A stretch of DNA of 64,000 nucleotides from Podospora pseudoanserina (lineage: Eukaryota > Ascomycota > Sordariomycetes > Sordariales > Podosporaceae): positions 248,001 through 312,000 of the forward strand of contig NC_085921.1 in the NCBI RefSeq assembly GCF_035222485.1. The letters run 5' to 3'. Of this stretch, positions 1 through 11,236 are shown piece by piece. Numbering within the stretch: position 1 is the stretch's first letter; each line of letters opens with the position of its first letter. The notes beneath the pieces are model-generated. The model saw only the letters and a list, made by a program, of their open reading frames with translations, did no database searches and had not been told where the DNA came from. The position numbers and the translations under genes are program-made.

Positions 1-150
1 TGTAGGAAACTTCCCGTTATATTTTATATTAAATATATATAGGCTAACCCTTATTTGTAGGGATTGGATTTGGTAAGCTCCTATTGGTAGGAGACTTTTC
101 AATAAAGGTTAAAGTAGAGAAACTTGAAGTTATAAAAGATCTACATATTA
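1..150 (+). repeat. Degraded dispersed repeat, tail segment
   Basis: The segment reading GTAGGAGACTTTTCAATAAA, then GGTTAAAGTAGAGAAA and AAGTTATAAAAGATC, matches by eye the tail of the repeat copy at 48,361-48,455 (GTAGGAGTCTACCTTATGGA, GGTTAAAGTAAGAAAA, AAAGTTATAAAATT) and the tail of the copy at 21,950-22,010. The differences are mostly C/T and G/A. The family is unknown; the unit could be a degraded LTR or another transposon end. Confidence 0.4.
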
Positions 151-1489
151 ACATCCTGTTTAAAAAACCCTTATTTTCAACAGCTAACTACCTGTATTTT
201 TTCATATTAATTTATACTATTCTAGTAGGATATATTTCCTCATTAATTTAAATAGAAATGTAAGTTTTACATTTTGTTTTAATTTTTTTATTGTTTTAAG
301 ACATTTAAACCATATAATAGCACTGATGAAGTTTTTTTTAACTATTTGGTTGTCTCTACAAGCTGTTTTGAACTTTATTTACTTATTTAATTATTAACAT
401 AAAATTCCATTATACTAAAGTAATTAATCCGAATTTTATTGAACGCCTTTTAAAGGCTAGGGCCCAAGAGGTTTGTGAGGGTTTACAGATGGCCTCTGAT
501 AACACTTATCTTTTTAATAGTTAAAATTAAAGTTACTAGTTAGGTATTTTTAATCAACTTAAATACATTTATACCTATAAATAGGTCTCTTATTTGTAGG
601 CTTAGTTAGTTACTATAAATATATTTTTACCTAATACTTCCTGGCAAGTATTTCTCTTTAATATATTCTTTTAAGTTCCACTTTCTTGAACCTATTATAG
701 TATAATTTAAAAGATTGAGACTTAGCTGGTATTTGGGCTGTCGAGATAACTATTTTTTAAAGCGCGGGAAAGCTTTCATAATTGCCGAACCTGTTTAAGC
801 AATCGGGACGTTGATTATAGTTATTTAATTGATAGTATATAATAGTAAGTGGTATGGTAAGCTTATCCTTTTAATATTAGTATACTTACGATCGCTAATG
901 CAGTTATTAATTAAGTTATTAAGCGAAGAAGCAAAACGAGGATCTGGGTAAAAGAGTAGGAAGAAAGTAGGATTTAATAACCGAACTTCCGGCCGTATCT
1001 TTATTTATAGAATAAAGCAGTTAAAGTTTTTACATTAAATTATAGGACAGTAAAACAAGATATGCGAAGCTTTAATTACCCAGTTAATATTATTTATTTT
1101 AAGAGGTAACTATATAATAAATATATCGCTATATGGATCTATAAAATAATATAAAATAGTTATAAATATTAGAAAAAGCTAACGTAAGGAACCGTACGGA
1201 TTACATAAATTTCAGGGTTCACTATCCTTGTTTAATTTGACACTTCTATTAAAAGCTAGAGTAATATGAGTTTCAAATTATAAAGGTTATTTTGTTTTGA
1301 AAGTATTAAAAGAAAAGTATAGCATTTAATATATTATAGTATTCGCTACATTAAAATTTGTTTTCATAGCAAATAATAACTTTCATTTAAGATTTATTGA
1401 AGAGTAAAATCATATTAATGCAAAATTTCTTTAACATTAACTTAATGGCTCATTATGATAAAACATTTTTTATACGGCTTTTTATAAAT

Positions 1490-1610
1490 AGTTTGCAGGA
1501 TGATTGCTTGGGGCTAGTTTACTCTTTAACTATTTTATAGTAAATGAAGCTACTGATTCCTTTTCTTACATTTTACCCCGGCGTTATGTTTCTTTTTTTG
1601 AAGGAATACA
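1490..1610 (+). repeat. Degraded dispersed repeat copy
   Basis: The order of short blocks, GGGGCTAGTTTACTCTTTA followed about 70 bases later by TTACATTTTACCCCGGCGTT and then a T-rich run, parallels the copies at 21,775, 23,030, 47,205 and 48,205. In the best-preserved copy (48,205) these blocks read GGGGCCATTTTAGCCCTCTA and TTACATTACGCCCTGGCACT. Homology is by eye and heavily eroded, so boundaries are approximate. Confidence 0.4.
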
Positions 1611-2893
1611 CTTATTAATTCTGTTCTTTATAATATTTGTAATATTAAGATGAAACTTTAAGATTTTATAGGAATATCTTAGCATATAATGGTTGAATGT
1701 TAACTTATAATGCTACTCTTTTTGACATTTTTCAAGCATTATTTTAAATAAATTTAGATTTCCTTTATTGTTGAAATAAATCAAAATAGCATTAATCTCA
1801 GTTAGACAGAATAGATTTAAGTATTTCATTAATATTTTATCAATATATTAGCAAAGGGTAAACAGTCTATCTGTAAGGTTATATTGCAGTATTTATCTTT
1901 ATAGATACTATATTTCATCAAAAATATAATTAGGTTTGATTATTGGAATATATTGAAATGTATGTTATATTAAAAAACCATATTCTTTTATTTAGTAACT
2001 TACTATATCCCCTTTTCTAAATAGAGTTACTTGGAGCTTTTCTTTTGATTATCTTCTATTTGTTACATTTTTTTTGTATTATATTTGCGTAATCTGTGAT
2101 ATTTTAATTAACTAGCATTACATTATTTCTTTTCATTTATATATTCATTATGTTTCAAAGATCTTTAGAATTACTTGATAACCTTTAGACTTTTCTACCT
2201 TGACCCCTATTAAAAAGCACCTTGCCCGTGGGAAAAAAGCTAGGCAGATCAATACCTGTAGACTAATTTAATTTATATGAAATAACATTTTTTGAATAAC
2301 TTTTTCATTTCATCATATAAAAAATCTATAATTTTGGTTATTACTTTGTTAAAAGTTAATCATATCAAGAAATAATGAACGATTTCTTATAGTAAAAAGA
2401 ATTCTAAACAATTTATCATTCTTCTTACATTTTTAGTAAATAATAATAACTTCAAAGGTTTTTTATTAACTTTTGTTATTAAATAACTTTAATGGGAAAT
2501 CAATTAAATGTAGATTGCTAGAGCTGTAGAAATCGAAGATTTTATAGCTATTCTACGCTGATCTACTTTAAAGTCAATTAAAATCCATTTACCTATATAG
2601 TAATAGGGACCAAAATATAAGTCGTAGGGGTAATATTCCAGTGGAAATATTGTGGACGGAAACTCTCTCTTTACTACTATTATAGTATATAGCGTTCGTA
2701 GCCTGTAGCTTAAGGTAGCTTCGGTATTGCGGTAGAATCTAATACCTAGTGATAGGCCACGTATTGCTTGTCGTTATCCTTTACAGACCTGCAGGTTAGG
2801 CTAGGTGGCTGCTCGTGATAAAATGATATGTAAATATTGTATAAAAACTTTCTCGTTTTCATCCTAATCTCAAAAGCTTGAATAAATTTTAAC

Positions 2894-3290
2894 TGTCACA
2901 GTTAAGCCAACAGGCAGGTCAGACCGTGTGCGGGACGCAACGCGCATAGCCAATCGCTAGCAGAGCCAATTAGGACAGGAGTAGCCTCGCCTGTGGGATC
3001 ATTACCAAGAGGCAATGATCCAGCGCGGGATCATCGACAAGAATCAATGATCCAGGACAGGATCATTGCCAAGGGGTAATGATCCAGGAGACCATAAGGT
3101 CTATATATACGGAGGAACTGGCTGGCGTAGATAGATAGTTCCGCAGTATGCAATTCACGCTTGTATTTACAGTATCTTGTATTTACATTGAGACATCTTG
3201 TTATGCACTGTTTAGCTGCACCGAACTAATTGTCAGAAGTTACCTTCAACCCGTATCCCTTTCAGAGGTTCTGTACAGGGGTTCGTCACA
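2894..3290 (+). mobile_element. Solo LTR, Gypsy family, 5-bp TSD TTAAC
   Basis: A 397-bp sequence begins TGTCACAGTTAAGCC and ends GGGGTTCGTCACA, and is flanked on both sides by the perfect 5-bp duplication TTAAC (2889-2893 and 3291-3295). It is far less AT-rich than its surroundings, so it has largely escaped RIP. A TATA-like element (TCTATATATACGGAGG, about 3101-3116) marks the probable promoter, and the downstream half is the conserved R/U5 shared with the other LTRs in the window. Its U3 half holds three tandem hairpins (see separate entry). No internal element sequence is attached, so it is a solo LTR left by LTR-LTR recombination. Confidence 0.9.
2997..3090. repeat. Three tandem hairpin units within LTR U3
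   Basis: Three consecutive imperfect inverted repeats of about 26 bp, each of the form GGATCATT...AATGATCC, occur about 30 bp apart. The arms GGATCAT(T/C) and (C/T)AATGATCC are nearly perfect, with a short CCAAGAGG- or CAAGAAT-like loop. The same array, ruined by C-to-T changes, is visible in the older LTR at about 10,515-10,612. Confidence 0.75.
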
Positions 3291-3777
3291 TTAACCCTTT
3301 ATTATGAAAACATTATTTAATAAAGGCTATAAAACAAATTATTTAATTTTTAGTCTTATAATCAAATTATCAAAGGTATCTTATTCTCTACATATATCGC
3401 TTTTCTTAAAATGTTAAACTAAAAAATAAAAAGCATATTTAACCAGAATTTAAAAAACTTTATACTCTAAATAGTATTTCTTTTAAAATAATACTCTACA
3501 AGGTTTAAATAATAAAACGATTGATATGAATTAGAAATCAATAGTTTTATAAAACCAAGTTAGAAATTATTATTTTATTACTTATTTATATAATGTTTTA
3601 ATATATATAACCATAAGCGGTTACTACATTAAATACTTAAGTAGGTATCTTTACTTCTTCGAGAAAGATTAATGTTAATTTAAATCTTAAAAGGCCTTTT
3701 GCTTGAAAATCAATAATTTTCTAATAATCTAATGATATAAAATATTAATTATTATCACAATTTAACGAATGAAATAA
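3291..3777. other. AT-rich RIP-degraded spacer
   Basis: About 490 bases of AT-rich sequence lie between two solo LTRs in opposite orientation. No open frame, repeat or RNA gene can be supported. Confidence 0.6.
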
Positions 3778-4167
3778 TGTGACGAACCCCTATCCAGAAC
3801 TTCTGAAAGGGATACTGGTTAAAGGCACTTCTGAATAATCCTGGTTCGGTACAGCTAAACAGTGTACAACAATAGCTTATCTTAATCACAATAGTCTAAA
3901 TACTAACGATTGTGACTTATATTATATATTGCGGAACTATTTATCTACACTAGCCAGTTCCTCCGTATATATAGACCCTATACTAAGCCTGGCACTATCC
4001 TGGATCGATAGACTCGACTATCGACCCTATCGATACTGTCCCTTTTGGGATTGACTCTTCTGGATCGATTCTCGATCCTAATGATTTTGTTCTGATTGGT
4101 CCTTGTTCCTGTACTAACGATTGGTCCGTAGTGCGCCCCGCGCCCCACCAAGTGTTAAGCCGTGACA
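3778..4167 (-). mobile_element. Solo LTR, Gypsy family, 5-bp TSD AATAA
   Basis: A 390-bp LTR in minus orientation begins (plus-strand view) TGTGACGAACCCCTATCC and ends AAGCCGTGACA. It is flanked by the perfect duplication AATAA (3773-3777 and 4168-4172). R/U5 and the TATA region (CCTCCGTATATATAGACC) match the other copies, but the U3 half is a different sequence rich in ATCGATAGACTCGA-like short repeats. Composition is close to unmutated, suggesting a young insertion. Confidence 0.9.
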
Positions 4168-4182
4168 AATAAATAATAGAAT

Positions 4183-4275
4183 TATAAATAAACTTAATAC
4201 TAAATCTAATTATAAACCTAATAATAAACTTAATAATAAACTTCATAATATACTTAATTATACACTTAATAAGAA
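4183..4275. repeat. Tandem repeat, about 12-bp unit
   Basis: Degenerate tandem copies of a unit close to AATAATAAACTT (also AATATACTT, AATTATACACTT) run for about 90 bp just beyond the solo LTR. Translated on the minus strand it gives a false open frame with a four-residue periodicity (KFII/RFII). Confidence 0.6.
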
Positions 4276-4718
4276 AATTACTAATATAAATAATAATATA
4301 ATTCTTGTCATCTGTATTGATATCTTTCCTCTATGGTTTGAATAATATATCTTGTTAATATAACTATATTGCTTATATATATTTCCTTTAATATAAAAAA
4401 ACATAAAAGATTTTAATTTGTATTTAAAGGAATCAAAGCAACTTTAATACCTCTACGATAGAACTTACCTTTACAAATATTATTGTAAGAATTCAAGTTT
4501 AATAAACTTTTAATATTATTAAATAAATTAATATTTTTTTCAAAGTGCATAATAATCTAGAATATATCCCCATTTAAGAATTGAAATCAAAATTGAAATA
4601 CTATAATACCAAAATACTTTAAAGTCTACTAATAGGCTCATGAAACAACCTTACCTTTTATTAATCCTTAAATTTATATTGAAACATTACAAAGTGATTT
4701 ATTAGTTTTATTATTAAC

Positions 4719-4778
4719 TTATTTTAATTTATTTTAATTTATTTTAGTTTATTTCAATTTATTTTAGTTTATTTTAAT
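4719..4778. repeat. Tandem repeat, 10-bp unit
   Basis: Nearly six copies of ATTTTAATTT, with variants ATTTTAGTTT and ATTTCAATTT, run head to tail in phase with a 10-bp period. It is a simple sequence array with no coding content. Confidence 0.8.
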
Positions 4779-7169
4779 ATTCAGTATAATTTATAAAGAG
4801 TTTTCAAATAAATATTTAAAAATATTGGTTTATTGAAATATCATTTGTTAATAAGAAATACTAGATTCTTAGTTATTTACCAGAATATATATAGATATAA
4901 GTAATATAATGAATTGTAATAAAATAGAACTTGTATCAGTTTTAAATCTGTTTTGCAATCTATAGTTCTGGATGATTGACAATATAGTATTATTTTGTAT
5001 AGTTATAAAGAGAAAAAAGATTAAATATAAAATTATAAATCGACCTTTAAAAATAAAACAAGTATATAATAAAATACCTTTATTATAACCCAATAGATAA
5101 TAAAACTATAGGAAACGTTAGATAGGGTAAAAATCATACTTTAATAGTAGCCGTACTTACTATAGTAAATAACTAAGTGTAATAATAAAGCCTTATAAAG
5201 CTCTAAGCAGGTATACTGTTTTTTAATACCTTTGAAAATAACGAAAGATTTATAACTACTTTATAAAAGCGAATAGAATATAGATAACTATATTATTAAT
5301 ATCGAACAAATATAATAATTTATAAAAATAAATATTAAAGAAATATTAATTAATAGACTTTTTGTCCTTCTATACCTAAACTCCTTAAGTATAAAATTAA
5401 TCATTTATTTTCTAGAATTTAAGCGGGCCTCCTACTGTTGCTTTAGCTATAGAGTTATTACCGTAAAAGGTATTAAATTCATAGGGTAGTAAGAATAAGC
5501 GCTCGAATATTTAATTATATAATTAAATATTTAAAGACAGTTACGTAATCGATACGTATAGTAAGGCTCTAATAATATAATTCTAATTGTAGGAAAAACC
5601 AACGTAGAGAGGCGGACTTTATTAAATGAGGTTTTTTTGAGGTTAGATATCCTTATCTAACTTTCTATATATATATTAATAAGTTAGAAATAGTTCTTTT
5701 GATAATATCTTATCCTGAACTATAAGTCTAAATAATTTTTGTTTAGATAAAAGTAAACGAAAAAGGAATAATTATAATTTAAATTGTAATTAACTAAAAT
5801 AAAGTTACGTTTTTGATTATTGAATTAAAGTAAAATAATCTATTACGTAATTTAATTAAATATTAAAAAAGTCTTTTAGGTATAGGTAGTAATAGTAAAG
5901 AAAGATATTGGAATACTACTAAAACAGCTGGTAAAGGAATTGTTAGTTTAAAAATAGAAGTCACCGAGGATATTAATTAGATTGGTATATAAAAATAATG
6001 GTACTTCTATAACGCTTTATTTTATATAATATTAACATTAAACATTATGAATTTATAAATACATTATAATTTATATTTAACGGCCTAACTATCGGTCTTA
6101 AAAATATAGGTAATAGTGTCAATCTACTTTTCTTTCTAGAATAAACCTTCTATTAAATTAATAATTCGTACTTCTAGGCAATTATCTTAACTTATTTTTA
6201 TTTTAACTAGATGTATATTTATAATATATAATTTTTTATTATTATAAATTATTAATATCGTCTAAATTTAACAATACTGATCTTAGTTTAACTGGATTTA
6301 TGTAATAAATAAACCGTTTTATAAAGTATGCTATTTTAGGGATATAAATATGTTAATATCTAAACCTTTGAAATGTCTTTAGTAACATTAATAATAAATC
6401 TGTTTGCTTTTATCTTACTTTAATATCTTTCTTTAGTACTATTTTTTACCCGGAATACCTTTTTAGATTTAATTTAATTATTTAATGAACTTTTTTTTTA
6501 TGCCTGAATTTTTTTTAGTTAAATTTCATTTTGTAAAAATATAAATTAACTTTGAGAATAAAGTTAAATGTGTAAAAAATAGTTATCTTTAAGTTATCTT
6601 TATTACTTATATTGTGATAATAATACGATGAGAAATTATGAAGTATAAGATTAAAGTTTATTGATTAATTCTTTGTAAAATTTATTACTAGAGTAAGTGT
6701 ATAACTATAAATAAGTTTATAAAAAAAAACAAGGGCGTAATGTAGAAGATAGGAGTATAGCTTTTCCTGATATTTAAATAGTAAGGTAAAGTATAGATAA
6801 CGAGGGGTTAAACGTTATAGACCCTTAAAAAAGCTATATTAAAAAAGATTTTCTATAAAATATGAAAGAACCTTATATAGTAAACTATACACTTGATATT
6901 TAAAAATATAACTTCAAAATATATTACCTTTTATATAAGATCAAAAAAAACCTATTAAGTACTCTAGGATCGAATTCAAATATATTGAATATTATACTAA
7001 GAAAGGGTTTTCTATGATATTACTGAGTTATAATTAACTATAAAAGTTATAAACTATATTAGTTTAATTATCGGGAAAGAAATATTAATAATAAATACGT
7101 AAATAGTTATCATTAAAATATATAGTAATTTTAGTTTTAAGAAAAGTTAAATTAATAATATTTATATGT

Positions 7170-7700
7170 TTTAATGCCAGGTTAGTAATTAAAGGGAGAA
7201 TACAACTTAATCAGGCTTTTAAAAATCTTAAAGTTGCTAAAAGATTACTAAACTACACAATTAAACTAAGTATAAAATTGATTAAATTAAACAGAAGATA
7301 TATAGTATTTAAATAGTTTAAGGATAGGGGGAAAGGTATATTGATTTATGTTACCAATTATAATTAAATTTTCTAAAGAATTAATGTATAAATATTTTAT
7401 AGTTTTAGACTACTCTACTCTAACCTTTATAAAAATTTCCCCTACCCGTAAAGCATAACCAATAAATAACTATGTAAGAATTATATAAATTATATATAAA
7501 AGTGCCGTTTTATATATAGTATTAATATAAAATATTCCAAAGGTTTAAAATTTAAAAGACTGAAGTAATATAATAAATAAGTTGGGTAAAAGAAACGCCG
7601 TATTGTATCGTAGTAAGCATGAATAGTAGCTTCATTTAATATTAAAACGGTAAAAAAGTAATATTAATAATATGAGATCTAAATAACCACGAGTGGTAGA
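7170..7700 (+). mobile_element. Possible Copia-type RT/RNase H remnant
   Basis: Two short peptide matches occur in the same reading frame about 350 bases apart. The first, near 7230, reads KVAKRLLNYTIKL and resembles the Copia motif AxKRxLRYLKGT. The second, near 7584, reads KKRRIVS followed after stops by IVASFNIKTVKK, resembling the SKRQ...VALSSTEAEYVA...ATKEA block that ends the Copia polyprotein. The intervening sequence contains stops, as expected of a RIP-degraded copy. This is pattern matching on mutated sequence and may be coincidence; ends are unknown. Confidence 0.3.
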
Positions 7701-10416
7701 ACTGTAAGCGTTTATGAAACCTATATAAAACATTTATTTCCTTATAGGACACCTCTCACGATAATAACATAGGAAATTAATATAATTCTGTTTTAAATAT
7801 ATAGAGAAATTATTATTTATTATAAAATTTAATTTCAATCTATCAAGATCTATATTAGTTTAAGTATAATACTTTTTTCAGAACTATATTAATTCCTATT
7901 AAATTACAAAAACCAAACAATTTCTATAATTTTAACTATATTATCTTGCTACCAATGTATTAATTATTTATACCTATTAAATATATGTTTATAATTTAAA
8001 TATTGATTAATCTTTTATCTTCTATAAAATTTACTTTAACAATTCTACTATATTTTGGTTTTAAATTATAAATTAAAAGAATATTCAGAAAACAATCATG
8101 AATAGTACTATATTATTTATTACTTTTAAATAAGTAAAACAATTAAATTAAGCGGGAAACTATTATTTTAAATAAAACAAAAATGTTTATACCATATTAC
8201 AATAGGATCAAGTTAAATAGTATTTTATTATTAATCTTATTAAATAATATATAAGTTTTTAAAAGATGCTTTTATGTATAATATAGAAGGAAGAGGAGTA
8301 ACTGTATTTATATATCGTTATCGAATTTAAAAAGAATCATAGGCCAAAAACATCATTTGTTTATAGGTGGCTCTTCATATTACTTTTTATTTTAGATTCA
8401 AAAATACTATTAAAGCCTTAGAGTTATGTATGTTTTGTATCTTTATCAACACACGTTATATATATCAACTATAGAGCAAAACCGTGGAATGCTTTTTTCT
8501 ATTACGTCTTATTTAATTAATAATTCTATAGTAATACCTCTATAGCCAAAGCTATATAGTTAGAGGTTCTGTTATTAAATCCTATCCTCTTCCATATTTT
8601 TTACTTAAATTCTCCTTTTATTTTTTAATACTTCAAGTAACGTTATTGCAAATTATTACACAATATATTAACTATAGGTAAAATTATACTGGAATTAAAT
8701 TATAGACTTATTTTATTATTTATCGTTAATAATAAAACTCAATAATCTTACAATAAGTCAAAACTATAATAAGGAAAAAAAGAAGAAATCACGGGGGGAG
8801 TATCTATATGATGTGAGGTATATAGTCCAGCACGTCGTTACTCAACATACTATAAATCTTAACATATTATAATACGCTAATAACAGTAGATTTAAAGGTA
8901 CTGTATTAATAAAGGAAGGTAATATAAAGTTAATATTTTGTAATGAATAAAAAATATAACACTTTAAGATAAGTGTATTATAGAATGTATTAAATTGAAC
9001 AGTAGCTAGATAGCCAATGGGATCAGTAAACAGAAGGCCGGTTTCTAAACGTTTTTTTTAAAATTTCTTTTCCATCAAAACTTACTTAACTAATCACTCT
9101 AATCCTAATTCTTAAAAAGAAAATTTCAGCCATAACTATTCGTAAAATCTTAAAAACTCCAAAAGTTTATTTACTATTACAATAGTAAAGTAAATATTAT
9201 TGACAAATAACCAAAGTAGCCGTAGACCGTAATATTATAAACCTTCCAAATAATTAGGTAATAACATTATTTCTCTATTATAGAAAAATAAAAAAGATAA
9301 ATTAGTAAAATCAATTACTAAATTAGTATTAAAAAAAGTTAATACTAGTACAGCAAAATCAGTATAATTCTCTACTAAACATTAAAAATGTTAGTTATTA
9401 AGAAATTAAATTCGAGCGTATGAAGTAGGATGCTATTTTAAGAATTATCTTTGTTTCTATTAAACTTTTAAGAGCTATATAATCTATATAGTTAGTAAAT
9501 ATCCTATCTTAGAATACTACTTACTAATACTCATTAAGCATATATTTATGATAAAATATATTGTAAGTTTAGCTTTAATATATTTTACCACTATATCACT
9601 CATTAAAAAGAAAGTAAAGTTCCAAAAAGTGTATTAAAAAACTGGAATTATTGAAAAGCTCTTTAATATTATTCTAGACTTGAAAAGTTCTGAATAAATA
9701 AAATGGTTAAAATTAACATCAAAGGTATAATACGAGAATAATATAGAATTAAAACTAAATAATATTTTAAGAAAATCAATATATAAAGGTCCAATAATCC
9801 TAAACTTTTTACGTTAACGTTTATAAAAAGCACTATACCTATAAAGACCTAGATAGTTTAATCTTTATTAATAGATATTTTATTATATAAAATTCTTGTA
9901 TTTATAAAGCATAAATGAAAATACTTATATGAAATGAAAAAGTACTTTTCGATATAAAAAAGTTTTAATCAAATATAACAATTTAATATTTCTGGATTAT
10001 TTAATCAATGTATTCTCATAATACAAAAATACAAATAATATGTAAAATATCAAAAAATAGTAAAAATTACCTTTCATTAAATTAAGCTAAAATTATAGGT
10101 AATTCATATAAAACTAAATAAATATCATATATTAGTTAGTTTTATTATTTTATCGATTTCGTGATTGAACACTAATGTTATGTAAATTCAAAAATAATAG
10201 ATTAGTCTTTATGGAATTTAAACACTTTGTGGTATATAAATAAAAGTCTATAAATAGAAAATTAATAAAGTTTAAATTTTTTTGGAAATCTATAAAAACA
10301 CTAGTACATTTTTATTAAAAGAATTCAAAAATCTGTATAGTATAGATTGTCAAACTTTTGTATTTAATTTTAAAGAATCTTTTCTCTTTATCATTTAAGT
10401 TAATAAACTCTTAAGT

Positions 10417-11236
10417 TGTTACAGTTAAGCCAACGGGCAGGGCGGACCGTGTGCGGGGTACGACACGCACAGTCAATCGCTAGCAGAACCAATTAGGACG
10501 GGAATAGCCTTACCTGTGGGATTATTGCTAAGAGTAAATGATATAGTGGAGGATTATTGCTAAGAGTTAATAATTCGAGATATGATTTTTATTAAAGGTT
10601 AGTGATCCAGGAGACCACTAGGTCGATATATATGGAGGAATGTGACGAACCCCTATCCAGAACCTCTGAAAGGGACACTGGTTGAAGGCACTTCTGAACA
10701 ATCCTGGTTCGGTACAGCTAAACAGTGTACAACAATGGCTTGTCTCTATCACAATAGTCTAAATACCGTGAATACAACTTGAATTGCATACTGCGGAACT
10801 GTCTATCTACACCAGCCAGTTCCTCCGTATATATAGTCCTTGTGCCAAGCCGTGATCAGGCTCCCAAGGCCACTAATCCCCTCTGTTTAGTCTGCTCAGT
10901 GCCCTGATCACACTGATCACTCGTCCTTCACTATGATTGGCTCCCCTATACGTTCTCCTGATTGGCCCCTATTCCCGTGGCCCCCACAACCGTCCTGCAC
11001 CAGGGTTGTGACAAGGAACTAGTTGAATATAAATAAATAGTTCCGTAGTATATAATATGAGTTATACTTAATAATATTTAAACGATTATAAATAAAATAA
11101 ACTACCATAACTAAAATAAAGTATTCTAATTAACATAAACTATTCATTATATACTATTTTGCTATACCGACTTAAGATCATTCAGAAATAACTTTAATTA
11201 ATACGCTTCTAGAGTTCTAAATAAGGGTTCGTTATA
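10417..11236 (+). mobile_element. Old Gypsy 5' LTR, split by nested LTR
   Basis: An LTR of the same family begins TGTTACAGTTAAGCC (TGTCACAG with C-to-T) at 10,417 and resumes after the nested insertion at 11,014, ending GGGTTCGTTATA (for GGGTTCGTCACA) at 11,236. Excluding the insert it is about 447 bp. It carries the same U3 hairpin region as the LTR at 2,894, decayed by C-to-T mutation. It leads directly into Gypsy gag sequence at 11,237 and is therefore the 5' LTR of the degraded element that follows. Confidence 0.8.
10641..11013 (-). mobile_element. Nested solo LTR, TSD AGGAA
   Basis: A 373-bp LTR in minus orientation begins TGTGACGAACCCCTATCC and ends CAGGGTTGTGACA (plus-strand view). 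The target duplication AGGAA is perfect (10,636-10,640 and 11,014-11,018). It sits inside the TATA-proximal part of an older LTR of the same family. It shows little RIP while its host LTR is heavily altered, which orders the two insertions in time. Its U3 half differs from those of neighbouring LTRs (CTGATCACTGATCAC-like sequence). Confidence 0.9.

Larger units (their letters stand above)
1..2893. other. AT-rich RIP-degraded block, no gene
   Basis: This stretch is strongly AT-rich, with stop codons in all frames and no recognisable domain. It starts with a degraded copy of a dispersed repeat (1-150) and carries another piece at 1490-1610. A somewhat less AT-rich island at about 2617-2830 contains a near-palindrome around AATATTCC/GAAATATT, but I cannot identify it. 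The base composition matches DNA that has passed through many rounds of RIP. I see no promoter, RNA gene or coding region that I could support. Confidence 0.7.
4168..10416. other. AT-rich RIP-degraded block, no gene
   Basis: About 6.2 kb of very AT-rich sequence without any supportable gene. It includes two simple tandem arrays (4183-4275 and 4719-4778) and a possible Copia-type remnant (about 7170-7700). Several stretches (for example 5400-5960 and 6720-7090) look like mutated transposon coding sequence from their residual GC and purine bias, but I could not recognise a domain. Confidence 0.6.

Noticed and set aside
2997-3090. CRISPR-like array of palindromic repeats
   Set aside because: Only three units, the repeats themselves are the hairpins without unique spacers, and they sit inside a eukaryotic LTR.
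3995-4246. 83-codon minus-strand frame with KFII/RFII repeats
   Set aside because: It reads through a 12-bp tandem repeat into a solo LTR and is not a protein gene.
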